A DNA stretch of 34,377 bases, taken from assembly GCA_016193045.1 (NCBI GenBank), contig JACPSW010000004.1, positions 1 to 34,377 on the forward strand. Direction: 5' to 3'. The DNA is from Candidatus Rokuibacteriota bacterium (GTDB lineage: Bacteria; Methylomirabilota; Methylomirabilia; Rokubacteriales; CSP1-6). This document shows, piece by piece, positions 15,007 through 23,784 of this stretch. The notes beneath the pieces were generated by a model. That model was not told the DNA's origin, did no database searches, and saw only the letters and a program-made list of their open reading frames with translations. Position numbers and translations under genes: made by a program. Position 1 is the stretch's first letter; each line of letters opens with the position of its first letter.

Positions 15007-18000
15007 ATGAACCCGCTGGCCGAGCTGCTCGGCGAGAGCCCTGGAATCGCGGCCGTCCGACAGAAAATCGGGCAGCTCCTCCAGCGCCAGACCGATGCGC
15101 GGCGCCTCCCCCCGATCCTCATCGAGGGGGAGACCGGGACGGGCAAGGGGCTCCTGGCGCGCGCGATCCACCGGGCCGGGCCGCGCCGGGACGGTCCGTT
15201 CGTCGACGTGAACTGCGCGGCGATCCCGGAGACTCTGCTGGAGGCGGAGATGTTCGGCTTCGAGCGGGGGGCCTTCACCGACGCGCGGCAGGCCAAAGTG
15301 GGGCTCTTCCAGGCCGCCCACCGCGGCACGATCTTCCTCGACGAGATCGGCCTCCTGCCCGAAGCGCTCCAGGCCAAGCTCCTCAAGGTGATCGAGGAGC
15401 AGGCGGTGCGGCGGCTCGGCAGCACGCGAAGCGAGCCGGTGGACGTGTGGATCCTGGCGGCCACGAGCGAGGACCTGGCCGCGGCGGCCCGGGAGCGCCG
15501 CTTCCGGGAGGACCTCTACCACCGGCTGGCCGTCGTGCCCGTCCGGCTGCCGCCGCTCAGGGAGCGGGGGCGGGACATCCTGCTGCTGGCCGAGCTCTCC
15601 CTGGCGCGGGCCTGCGCGGATTACCAGCTGCCGCCGAAGGACTTCGACGCCGCCGCGCGGGCCGCGCTCCTGGCCTACCGATGGCCCGGGAACGTCCGCG
15701 AGCTGAACAACGTCATCGAACGGGTGGCGCTCCTCTCCGAGGGCTCGCGGGTCACCGCTGACATGCTGGGTCTCCCCCAGGTTCCCGTTGCGGACCCGGC
15801 CGAGGCTTCGCGAGCGGAGACCCCCGTCTCTCTGCAGGACGCCGTCGCCAACGCGGAGCGCGCCCAGCTGCTGGAGGCCCTTCGCCAGACCAGTTGGAAC
15901 GTCTCCCGCGCCGCCACCCTCCTCGGGATCTCCCGCAACACGCTCCGGTACCGGATCGAGCGCTACGGGCTCCGCCCTGGGGTCGCCGCCCCCGCGACTC
16001 CTCGACGGCGGCGGGGCGAAACCGCCCCCGCGGGGGCGCCCGCGGTCCCGGCCGACGCGCCGCCGACCGTGGCCGTCCCTCCCTCGGTCAGGTGGGAGCG
16101 GCGCCGCCTCACGCTGCTGCGCGCCGACCTGGTGCCCCCGCGCCAGGAGCGGTCGTCCGTCGACGCGAGCCGCCAGCTCGAGGTCCTCATTGACAAGGTG
16201 CAGAGCTTCGGGGGGCGCATCGAAGAGCTGAGCCCGACGGGGATCGTGGCCGCCTTCGGCATCGAGCCGGTCGAGGATGCGCCGCGGCGCGCGGCGCTTT
16301 CGGCCATGGCCATTCAAACAGCCGCGCGGCGCGCCCCGCCCGGGGAAGCCGAGCCGCCGCTGGCGGTCAAGCTCGGGATCCACGTCGCCCAGCTCATGGT
16401 CGGGCGCATCGGCGGGAGGTCCGAGATCGACCTGGACGCGAAGCGCGAGGCGTGGACGGTCCTCGCCTCGCTGGTGGCGGGATCCGAGCCCGACGCGATC
16501 GTCGTCAGCGAGGCGGCGACGCCCTTCCTCGGGCGACGATTCGAGTTGGCGCCGGCGGGCGCGTTCGGGGAGGCATCGTCGCGGGCGCACCGGCTGGCGG
16601 GGCGCGAACGCGTCGCCCTCGAGCCCGGCGGACAGGTCGCGCGGTTCGTTGGACGACGGGAGGAGCTCGAAGTCCTGCGCCGCCGCCTCACCTCAGCCAT
16701 GGAGGGACGCGGCCAGGTGGTCGGGATCGTGGGGGAACCCGGGATCGGCAAGTCCCGCCTCCTCTTCGAGTTTCGCCAGAGCCCGGTCGACGAGCGCATC
16801 ACCTGCCTCCAGGGGCGCTGCTTCTCGTACGCGACGGCCATCCCGTACTTTCCCGTGCTCGAGATTCTCCGGGCGAACTGCGGGATCGTCGAAGCGGACG
16901 CACCCGACGCCATGTCGGAGAAAATCGACATGGCGCTGCGGGACGTCGGGATGGACCCCACCAAAGCGGCGCCGTACCTCCTTCACCTCCTGGGGTTGAA
17001 GGACGGAACGGACCGCGTGACGAGGCTGGCCCCCGAAATCATCAAGGCCCGAACCTTCGAGACCCTCCGGCTGATGAGCCTGCGACGCAGCCGGCGGAAC
17101 CCCCTGATCATCGTGGTTGAGGACCTTCACTGGATCGATACGACCTCGGAGGAATATTTCGCGTCGCTGGCGGAGTTTGTGGCCGGCGCGCCCATCCTGC
17201 TGGTGGCGACCTACCGTCCCGGCTATCGCCCGCCATGGATCGAAAAGTCCTACGCCACCCAGATCGCGCTTCAGCCCCTCACCCCCCAGGAGAGCGTGAG
17301 CCTCGTGCGCTCGGTGCTCGGGATGGATCAGGTCGCCGACTCGCTGGTGGAGCTGATCCTCACCAAGGCGGAGGGGAACCCGTTCTTCATCGAGGAGCTG
17401 GCGCGGACCGTCCGGGAGCAGGATGGCGCCTCGTCAACCCTCGCCGTGCCCGACACCATCGAGGAAGTGCTCCTCGCGCGGATCAACCGGCTCCCGCCCG
17501 AAGAAAAGCGTCTCCTTCAGTCGGCGGCGATCGTTGGGAAGGACATGCCCTTCGCCCTGGTCCAGGCCGTGGCCGACCTGCCCGAGGAAGCGCTCCGCCG
17601 CGGTCTCCTCCATCTCCAGGCTGCCGAATTCCTCCATGAGACCGGCCGCGGTACCGAGATCGAGTACACGTTTCAGCATCTGCTGACCCACGAAGTGACC
17701 TACGGGAGCCTTCTCGAGGACGACCGACGGGCCCTCCACGCCCGGCTCGTTGGGGCCATCGAAGGGCTCGCGCACGATCGTCTGGATGAACAGGTAGAGC
17801 GCCTCGCCCGCCACGCGTTCCGCGGGGGGCTATGGCAAAAGGCTGTTGGCTACCTCCGCCAGGCTGGTGCCAAGGCCGCGTCGCGTTCGGCTCACCGGGA
17901 GGGCGTGACGTGCTTCGAGCAGGCACTGGAGGCCCTCCGGCATCTCCCGAGGAGCCGGGAAACGATCGAGCAGGCCATCGATCTCCGGTTCGATCTCCGC

Positions 18001-19104
18001 AATTCGCTCCACCTCCTCGGAGAGCTCGGGCGCATCCTCGATCACCTTCGCGAAGCGAAGGCACTCGCCGAGGCCCTTGACGAGCAACGACGGCTCGGCT
18101 GGGTCTCCTCCTACATGACCCAGTATTTCCGGCTGATGGGCGACCCGGATCGCGCCATCGAGTCCGGCCAGCGCGCCCTCAGCATCGCCGCGGGTCTCCC
18201 AGATTTCGCCCTCCAGGTCGCGACAGATACCCACCTGGGCCCGGCCTATCGCGACTTGGGCGACTATCCCCGGGCAGTCGAGATCCTCAGGAGAAATGTC
18301 GAGTGGTTGAAAGGCAATCTGAGCCACGAGCCTTTCCACCTGGCCGGCCTGCCCTCCGTGATCTCCCGTACCAATCTGGTCTTGTGCCTTGCCGAGTTGG
18401 GAGAGTTCACCGAGGGAACTGCCCTTGGAGAAGAGGGGATTCGAATCGCCGAAGCAGCAGATAACCCGTACAGTCTGATCTCAGCGCATCTCGGGCTCGG
18501 GACCCTTTACCTCCTCAAAGGAGACCTCGAGCGGGCTCTCCCCGTGCTCGAGCGTGGCCTGGGGCTCTGCGGAGCCTTGACCCTCCCACTCATGTTCCCC
18601 GCGATCGCCTCATCTTTGGGCTCGGCGTATGTTCTTTCGGGGCGCTTGGCTGAGGCAATTCCTCTTCTCGAGCAGGCGGTCGGGCGGGCTGCTTCGATGA
18701 AACTGATGGCCGGCCATTCGATCTTTGTCACCCGGCTGGGAGAGGCCTACCTGCTGGCCGGCCGCATGGACGACGCGATTCAGCTTGCTGCGCGTGCCCT
18801 CCAGCTCTCCCGCGACCATAAAGAGCGGGGACACGAGGCCTACGCGCTTCATCTCCTCGGTGAGATCGGATTGCGATGCGACCCCTTGGATCGCGAGAAG
18901 GCGGAGCCGTGCTACCGGCAGGCTCTCGCTCTCGCCGAGGAGCTCGGGATGCGGCCGCTCCTGGCTCATTGCCACTTGAGCCTCACCACGTTGCACCGGC
19001 GAACGGGAGACCGGTCGATAGCGGAACAGCACGCCGCCGCCGCCCGCATGCTCTTCCGCCAGATGGACATGCGGCTCTGGTTGGAGCGGGTCGAGCAAGA
19101 CTGA
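15007..19104 (+). CDS. Sigma54-type AAA+ activator fused to degenerate cyclase domain, second ATPase and TPR-like repeats
   Basis: A 1365-residue multidomain regulator. Residues about 1-260 form an NtrC-type AAA+ domain with Walker A GETGTGKG (41-48) and Walker B GTIFLDEIG (107-115). The sigma54-contact loop reads GAFTDA (88-93) instead of GAFTGA. A Fis-like HTH (NVSRAATLLGISRNTLRYRI) lies near 295-320. Residues about 370-540 resemble a class III nucleotide cyclase domain: the first metal Asp survives (LLRADLVPP), but the usual GDG is PTG (ELSPTGIVAAFG), so catalysis is unlikely. A STAND/AAA-16-type ATPase follows (GEPGIGKSRLL near 576; VVEDLHWID), and then about 450 residues of helical TPR-like repeats. 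It is divergent from the UGSC1 genes and may control them (inference). ATG 15007 begins the AAA+ domain cleanly. Confidence 0.9.
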   Translation: MNPLAELLGESPGIAAVRQKIGQLLQRQTDARRLPPILIEGETGTGKGLLARAIHRAGPRRDGPFVDVNCAAIPETLLEAEMFGFERGAFTDARQAKVGLFQAAHRGTIFLDEIGLLPEALQAKLLKVIEEQAVRRLGSTRSEPVDVWILAATSEDLAAAARERRFREDLYHRLAVVPVRLPPLRERGRDILLLAELSLARACADYQLPPKDFDAAARAALLAYRWPGNVRELNNVIERVALLSEGSRVTADMLGLPQVPVADPAEASRAETPVSLQDAVANAERAQLLEALRQTSWNVSRAATLLGISRNTLRYRIERYGLRPGVAAPATPRRRRGETAPAGAPAVPADAPPTVAVPPSVRWERRRLTLLRADLVPPRQERSSVDASRQLEVLIDKVQSFGGRIEELSPTGIVAAFGIEPVEDAPRRAALSAMAIQTAARRAPPGEAEPPLAVKLGIHVAQLMVGRIGGRSEIDLDAKREAWTVLASLVAGSEPDAIVVSEAATPFLGRRFELAPAGAFGEASSRAHRLAGRERVALEPGGQVARFVGRREELEVLRRRLTSAMEGRGQVVGIVGEPGIGKSRLLFEFRQSPVDERITCLQGRCFSYATAIPYFPVLEILRANCGIVEADAPDAMSEKIDMALRDVGMDPTKAAPYLLHLLGLKDGTDRVTRLAPEIIKARTFETLRLMSLRRSRRNPLIIVVEDLHWIDTTSEEYFASLAEFVAGAPILLVATYRPGYRPPWIEKSYATQIALQPLTPQESVSLVRSVLGMDQVADSLVELILTKAEGNPFFIEELARTVREQDGASSTLAVPDTIEEVLLARINRLPPEEKRLLQSAAIVGKDMPFALVQAVADLPEEALRRGLLHLQAAEFLHETGRGTEIEYTFQHLLTHEVTYGSLLEDDRRALHARLVGAIEGLAHDRLDEQVERLARHAFRGGLWQKAVGYLRQAGAKAASRSAHREGVTCFEQALEALRHLPRSRETIEQAIDLRFDLRNSLHLLGELGRILDHLREAKALAEALDEQRRLGWVSSYMTQYFRLMGDPDRAIESGQRALSIAAGLPDFALQVATDTHLGPAYRDLGDYPRAVEILRRNVEWLKGNLSHEPFHLAGLPSVISRTNLVLCLAELGEFTEGTALGEEGIRIAEAADNPYSLISAHLGLGTLYLLKGDLERALPVLERGLGLCGALTLPLMFPAIASSLGSAYVLSGRLAEAIPLLEQAVGRAASMKLMAGHSIFVTRLGEAYLLAGRMDDAIQLAARALQLSRDHKERGHEAYALHLLGEIGLRCDPLDREKAEPCYRQALALAEELGMRPLLAHCHLSLTTLHRRTGDRSIAEQHAAAARMLFRQMDMRLWLERVEQD

Positions 19105-19110
19105 GAGCGG

Positions 19111-19281
19111 CTACGTCGACAAGTCAGCCTCCCCGGTCTGCTCGATCCGCAATTCTTCGATTTCAATCCCGTAGCGCTTGGCCAGGCGCCGGATCTCTAG
19201 CTGCAGCACCTCCGCGGCGTGGCGGTCCAGGTCGCCGGTGAGGTCGACGCGACGGACCACCCGGGTCGAGTCTCTTTCCAT
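19111..19281 (-). CDS. Small charged protein, 56 residues
   Basis: Begins MERDSTRVVRRVDLTGDL and ends EQTGEADLST. The pattern suggests strand-helix-strand, with the helix ending EIRRLAKRYGIEIEELR. It resembles the preceding small protein, which has AIEKVARKYGATVTRKG in the same place, so the two are probably paralogues. The start lies 12 bases after the stop of that gene. I do not recognise the family. As last gene of the metallopeptidase / ATP-grasp operon it may be a substrate, carrier or accessory of these enzymes (inference). The ribosome site is weak. Confidence 0.65.
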   Translation of the reverse strand: MERDSTRVVRRVDLTGDLDRHAAEVLQLEIRRLAKRYGIEIEELRIEQTGEADLST

Positions 19282-19293
19282 TACTCGATGACC

Positions 19294-19458
19294 CTACCGT
19301 GGCTTTTTCTTGCCCTTCCGGGTGACCGTCGCCCCATATTTCCGAGCGACCTTCTCGATCGCGTGCGTGTACCGATCGTATCGCTCTTGGCTCAGCGGAC
19401 CCCTGAACTTGACGATCAGCCGTTTTACCTGGCCCGTCTTCGGTGCGACGTAGCCCAT
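19294..19458 (-). CDS. Small basic protein, 54 residues
   Basis: Starts MGYVAPKTGQVKRLIVKFRG and ends in a lysine-rich tail TRKGKKKPR. It has an excellent ribosome site (AAAGGAGG, complement of 19466-19473, seven bases before the ATG) and its start overlaps the end of the ATP-grasp gene by 34 bases, good evidence that it is translated. A strand, a helix (SQERYDRYTHAIEKVARKYG) and a second strand are predicted by eye. The shared [KR]-[VL]-A-[KR]-[KR]-Y-G motif links it to the 56-residue protein that follows. Family unknown. Confidence 0.8.
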   Translation of the reverse strand: MGYVAPKTGQVKRLIVKFRGPLSQERYDRYTHAIEKVARKYGATVTRKGKKKPR

Positions 19459-20582
19459 CGCGTTTCCTCCTTTCGGATCATCCGTTGTGGGAACCTTCCT
19501 CCGCTGCCCTCGCTCTCCACCTCCCGGATCCCGGTAAAGAGCTCCTCGGCGTGAACAATCGCCGGGACCGCGTCGAGATCCCGCAGCATGTAAAACCCTT
19601 CGGCCGCGTCGTATTCCTCGGAGATGTCCACCGGCTCTCCAAGCGCCAGGCGGACGTACGTGATGGCCATGTTGTGTTTCCCCGTGAGGTCGAAGATGTT
19701 CGTTCCTGACGAGAGGCGCCCGGCATTGATCTCAGTAACCGCTGGGACGCCATCAGCATCTTCCTTCAGATCGACGCTGAAGGCGCCCGAGACCCGCTCA
19801 TCGAGCGAGCGGACGGCCGCCGCGCCTATCTCAGCCACCTCCGGTTCGAAGACCGTCTTCGTGAGGGCGCCAAGGGAGGAAACCACGCTCGGCTGGTTGC
19901 CCGGTCCCAGATAGGACAGGCGCTCACAGGTCTTGACGAGGACGAGCTTCCCGTCGAGCCAGAGGCTCTGGCAAGAGAAGTCGCGGCCTGGAAGGTATTC
20001 CGACAGGATAAAGGACGCGGCCGGGACCCCGCGGATCGCCTCCCAGCATCGGATCCAGCCCCGAGCCTGCTCGGGGCTCTTGACCGGGATGGCTCCGATG
20101 GAGCCGCTCCCGGCCCGCATGCGGCACCACAGGCGGGATCGCGGCGCGAACCGACCGAAGACCTCTTCGATGCCGTCGGCGGCGGGCACGGGAAACGTGA
20201 CGGGGGCCGGAACGCCTCGGGCCCGGAGGAAAGCGGTCAGGTCGTGCTTGTCCTGGCACAGATCGATCACCGTTTTCCCCGGGAGAAAGAGGCGACCCGG
20301 GAACTCGTCCCGAAGGCCGGAGAGGAATCTGATGTCCTGGTCAGTGGTGGGAATCACCAGATCGACGCGCTCCGCCTCGATGATTCGCCCCAGGACGTCG
20401 GGCAGGGCGCGATAAGTGAGGGGAGGAATCAGATAGTTGCGCTCCGCCGACGAGTTCTTCAGAAAGAACCGGTCGGCGTTGCAGCCGACAATGAAGAGGG
20501 AAGGGTCCCCTGTCCTCAGGCTCCGGATCAGGTTGTTGCCCGGCCCCGTTCCGGCGCCGGTGATGAGCAGCCGAGCCGCCAT
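19425..20582 (-). CDS. ATP-grasp domain protein (carboxylate-amine/thiol ligase type)
   Basis: A 385-residue enzyme. An N-terminal Rossmann-like domain (LLITGAGTGPGNNLIRSL, about 4-21; IPTTDQDIRFL) is followed by an ATP-grasp fold from about 110, with RARGVPAPVTFPV, a WLDGKLVLVKTCERLSYLGP strand pair, and the metal-binding VTEINAGRLSSG near 305. The layout resembles CarB-like and PylC-like ligases, which join a carboxylate to an amine through an acyl phosphate. The start is 9 bases after the metallopeptidase stop, and the end overlaps the 54-residue gene. The substrate is unknown; the two small proteins are possible substrates (inference). Confidence 0.85.
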   Translation of the reverse strand: MAARLLITGAGTGPGNNLIRSLRTGDPSLFIVGCNADRFFLKNSSAERNYLIPPLTYRALPDVLGRIIEAERVDLVIPTTDQDIRFLSGLRDEFPGRLFLPGKTVIDLCQDKHDLTAFLRARGVPAPVTFPVPAADGIEEVFGRFAPRSRLWCRMRAGSGSIGAIPVKSPEQARGWIRCWEAIRGVPAASFILSEYLPGRDFSCQSLWLDGKLVLVKTCERLSYLGPGNQPSVVSSLGALTKTVFEPEVAEIGAAAVRSLDERVSGAFSVDLKEDADGVPAVTEINAGRLSSGTNIFDLTGKHNMAITYVRLALGEPVDISEEYDAAEGFYMLRDLDAVPAIVHAEELFTGIREVESEGSGGRFPQRMIRKEETRWATSHRRRAR

Positions 20583-20591
20583 CGCTGGTTC

Positions 20592-21812
20592 TTACCTTCC
20601 CTTCACAGGCAGGATCTCCCGCCAGTAGAAAGAGTCGCGGATGATGGCGATGTTCCTTCCCCGATGCAGGTCCAGATCCGCGGCGATCATGCCCTCTATG
20701 ACCCGCGGATAGGTCAGGTCGGACATCGATGTTTTTGCCCATGTCCGTGCCAGCAGCCTCGCGAATTCATCTCGAGCGCTAAGCAGGGCGGCCTCGAACG
20801 CCTCCCCCTTTCTCTTGAAGCGCTTCGCGAACGCCGGCTGAAGGTCGAGGATGTCTTCCCCGAGGGCGTTGTACGAGTCGTCCGCGAGCCTCTTCGGGAT
20901 GGCACCGCGGCGTACGAGGTGGCGCTGATAGATCTCGACGAAGACGTCAAAGGCACCACCGGTAAAGGGGGCTGCCAACTGGTACTTGTAGTCGTCAGGA
21001 TTGGCGTCCCATTTGGCTTTGGACATCGTCTTGTTGTTGAAGGCTTTCCTGATCTGCGTGGCCTTGCTCAACTCGCCCGTGCGTGACAGGACGTTGACCG
21101 AGTAGAGGTTGCCCTTGGTTTCTTGGAGGAGGTGCTGTACCACGGACCTGAAATGCAGCAACGCGATCATGGCGACGAGGTCGGCGGCGGCTTCCTCATG
21201 GGCGCGGAACGCGACCGTCCGATACGGCGGATTGCCGATGACGTCCTTCAGGATGAGATGCCCCACTTCATGGGCGACCACGTCGAAGTTCTGACAGTAC
21301 GGGCCGGACCGTGTCGTCGGGTTCTTGAACCCGCATTCGATGTAGCCGAACTTCGAAACGGCATTCTTCGCCAGGAGCACCCGCGGGATCACTTCAAGGC
21401 GCGGGTAGGTATCGCGAAAGTACCAGCGCACCTTGCGGCCGAGATAGTGTTCCCAGATCGAGAGAACCAGCCGGATGGCGGCGAAGACCATCGCCGATGA
21501 AAACTCTCCGTCCCCGGGCGCGATGTGATGGAAGTGCCCGTTGGCATCCGGCTCGGCGGGCCGGCGCCGGGGGCCGGCGTAGGGGGGCCAGGTTCCCGAG
21601 TCGTCATAGGACATCTTGTTCTCGGCGTCGACGACGTAGATGCCGTCATCCTGCGGTCCCGTTTGGATCGTGCCGGGCGCCGCGTCGATGTACACGAGTT
21701 CTGGTTCGTCGAATCCCTTGAGCGTTTTCAGCTGCGGGTAGATCAGGAATCGAGTTCCAGTCAGTTCGTATCGAGTTGAGAAATAACGGGCATTCGTTGG
21801 CGAGCGCGGCAC
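20592..21812 (-). CDS. Putative zinc metallopeptidase (HExxH)
   Basis: A 406-residue protein with HEVGH at about 181-185 inside NFDVVAHEVGHLILKD, and about 22 residues later HEEAAADLVAM (about 205-215). This gives the third ligand Glu and Asp typical of gluzincins such as thermolysin/fungalysin-type families. No signal peptide is evident, so it is probably cytoplasmic. It is the first gene of a four-gene minus-strand operon with an ATP-grasp enzyme and two small proteins. The start GTG 21812 lacks a good ribosome site and is uncertain; a promoter is visible 40 bases upstream. I do not recognise a closer family. Confidence 0.75.
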   Translation of the reverse strand: MPRSPTNARYFSTRYELTGTRFLIYPQLKTLKGFDEPELVYIDAAPGTIQTGPQDDGIYVVDAENKMSYDDSGTWPPYAGPRRRPAEPDANGHFHHIAPGDGEFSSAMVFAAIRLVLSIWEHYLGRKVRWYFRDTYPRLEVIPRVLLAKNAVSKFGYIECGFKNPTTRSGPYCQNFDVVAHEVGHLILKDVIGNPPYRTVAFRAHEEAAADLVAMIALLHFRSVVQHLLQETKGNLYSVNVLSRTGELSKATQIRKAFNNKTMSKAKWDANPDDYKYQLAAPFTGGAFDVFVEIYQRHLVRRGAIPKRLADDSYNALGEDILDLQPAFAKRFKRKGEAFEAALLSARDEFARLLARTWAKTSMSDLTYPRVIEGMIAADLDLHRGRNIAIIRDSFYWREILPVKGR

Positions 21813-21852
21813 CAGGAGAAACCCCGTTCGCGCGGGATGGTGGATTACGGCG

Positions 21853-21880
21853 AGTCTATCAGGGTTCGGGAAGCTGTCAA
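21853..21880 (-). promoter_or_regulatory. Sigma70-type promoter of the metallopeptidase operon
   Basis: On the minus strand TTGACA (complement of 21875-21880), a 16-base spacer and TAGACT (complement of 21853-21858). The -35 is a perfect match and the -10 matches at four of six positions. Transcription would start near 21846, about 35 bases before GTG 21812. Confidence 0.6.
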
Positions 21881-22188
21881 GAGGGCCGGCGCGCCGTCAG
21901 GCCCGCGAGGGCCCCGATCAGAGCGCCGATGGCCGTGTAGAAGAGGACGTTCAGGAAGACGGAGATCGCCAGGATGAGCAGCGCCAGGGGCACCTCCGCG
22001 TCCTCCGCGTACACGAGCAACGCCGACCACGGCCACACGACGATAATCCAGTCCAGCATCCAGTCCGGGATGATCCAGTCCATCCAGTCGAGGCGCCAGG
22101 CGCCTTCGATGACGACGGGGATCAGGAAGCCGGCGATCCCGAATCCCCAGGCAAAACGGCGGGCAAAGACCCCGGGATCGGACGCCAC
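21877..22188 (-). CDS. Small membrane protein downstream of UGSC2
   Basis: A 103-residue protein with three to four hydrophobic segments: FAWGFGIAGFLIPVVI (about 11-27), WIIVVWPWSALLVYA (about 46-60), and a long C-terminal stretch from about 65 to 98. The first loop is unusually Trp-rich (WRLDWMDWIIPDWMLDWIIV) and its DNA contains short repeats of a CATCCAGTC-like motif. It starts 3 bases after the UGSC2 stop, so it should be co-translated. Family not recognised; it may anchor or serve the selenoprotein (inference). Confidence 0.7.
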   Translation of the reverse strand: MASDPGVFARRFAWGFGIAGFLIPVVIEGAWRLDWMDWIIPDWMLDWIIVVWPWSALLVYAEDAEVPLALLILAISVFLNVLFYTAIGALIGALAGLTARRPS

Positions 22189-22191
22189 CCG

Positions 22192-23778
22192 TCACTCCTC
22201 GATGCGGCGCGTGATCGAGCGCGTCCGCCCGAAGGTCGGGATGAAGGCCGAGTGCTTCCCGGCGCCGCCGGCGACGATCACCATCAGGTCCTCCCAGGCG
22301 GCCGCGATGGGGACCGCGGCGTCCGTGGAGGCCCCCTGAAACCACTGGGGCCGGAGGGCGGCGAAGCGCTCGAGGTTCTCGGGGCTGAACCGGGACAGAG
22401 GGACCCTCGCGGCAGCGAAGAGGGCCTGCTTCAGGTCGGCCTTGGACCAGCCGTCTCCCGCCACGGTCCGCGCGTGCTCCGGCCCCAGCACGAAGAGCGG
22501 CTCTCCCTCGAGGTACACGTTGTTGGTTCCGCTCGTCGCCGCAACTCCCGCCAGTGTCGCGACAATCCCGCGAGCGGTGATGGAGCCGTGGTCGTTGACG
22601 TTGTGCGGCCCCTCGGAGGCGCAGACCGTCACGGTGCTGGTGCCATACCCGAAGCCCCGCTCGACGGAGAGCGGCTCCCAGGGCGAGGCGGCCTCATTCT
22701 CCGCGAGGCAGTACGTGTACTTGCCGGGATGCCCGAGGGTGGCGCGATCCTCCTTCCCGGGACGGGCCCCGCCGACGTTCTGGAGCGCGAGCCGCACCGC
22801 CCGTCCGATAACGGCGTTGGCCCAGGGCCCCGGCCCGAGGGCGCCGGTGCCGCTCGCGATCCCGAGCCTGGCCGTCAGCGGCCCGTTGATGATGAGGAGC
22901 GGGGAGCACGGGTGGGTGGTGGTCTGAACCGCCGGGAGGTTGAAGGCCGGGTCGGCGATCGCCTCGACGGCCCCGATGATCAGGGGGAGGTGCTCGGGCC
23001 GCGCCCCGGCAAGGGCCGCGTTGACGGCCAGCGTCCGGACGGTCGCCTCTCCGAGCCGCGGCGGGAGCACCGCGATGACCTCATCCGGATCCCGTCCCGT
23101 ATTCGCCAGGAGCGCCTTCACGCGCTCCGGCGTCGGCGGAAGGATGGGGAGCCCATCCCCCCAGCCCTGCTCGAGAACCCACGCCTGGAGCCCATCCGGA
23201 TCGGTCGGCGCCTCGAGCGTCTCCGCCTCCTCCTCCCCGCGCTCGCCGGAGACGGAGACGGCCGGGGCGGTCGTGAGGGCCTGGATGACTTGGTCCACCA
23301 CGAGAGCCGCCTTCGCCCTCACGCTGTGGGGCGGAGTGCCGCCGATCGGGTGGGTCACGGTCACCAGCGGAAGCTGCGGGAGCCCTCGCGCCAGCGCCTC
23401 GGCCCGGGCGAGCGCCTCAAACTCGTCGGTGCACAGGACGACGGCGGCCACCCCCCGCCCTTCCAGTTCCGCCGCATCGTGGATACTCCACGATGTGCAG
23501 GAGCCTCAGTCGGCCGAGCCCGTCAGCACCACCTCGACGCTCCGGGCGATCTCGTCCAGGCACTCGGCAGGTTGGGCCGAGGCCGGCTTGCGCCACGTCC
23601 TGAGGGGGCCCGCGCCCGCGCGCGCGGCCAGCAGCTCGGCCACGCCCGCCAGCAGCACCCCGGCGTTGGGCTTCGAATTGTCGAGGATCCCGACCGCGCG
23701 GCCCGCCAGGCCGCCCGGTCGCGGAGCGAGCGACTTGAAGCGCCGGCTCTGAGCGCCGCAGGGGCTCAGCACGTCCAT
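22192..23778 (-). CDS. UGSC selenoprotein fused to its large partner domain (UGSC2), Sec at TGA 23506-23508
   Basis: Two open frames, 23778 to 23506 and 23451 to 22192, lie in one frame separated by TGA; reading through gives 528 residues. The N-terminal domain (about 1-170) has VVLTGSAD-U-GSCTSW, with Sec 91 and Cys 94, and aligns with UGSC1. After an acidic linker (about 175-195), the large domain (196-528) aligns with the proteins at 13931-14934: GWGDGLPILPPTPERV, INGPLTARLGI, NAVIGRAVRLALQNVGG, LGHPGKYTYCLAENEA, VERGFGYG, GWSKADLKQ. The fusion shows that both parts work together. A 9-bp hairpin begins 11 nt after the UGA. A promoter-like pair ends 6 bases before ATG 23778. Chemistry and substrate are unknown; a selenol-dependent redox reaction is likely. 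Confidence 0.93.
23475..23495 (-). promoter_or_regulatory. Bacterial SECIS hairpin of UGSC2
   Basis: Nucleotides +11 to +31 after the UGA pair as CAUCGUGGA with UCCACGAUG, a perfect 9-bp stem, around a GUA triloop. Position, stem length and loop match the hairpin of UGSC1 exactly, while three stem pairs are changed on both strands. Confidence 0.88.
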
Positions 23779-23784
23779 GGGATT

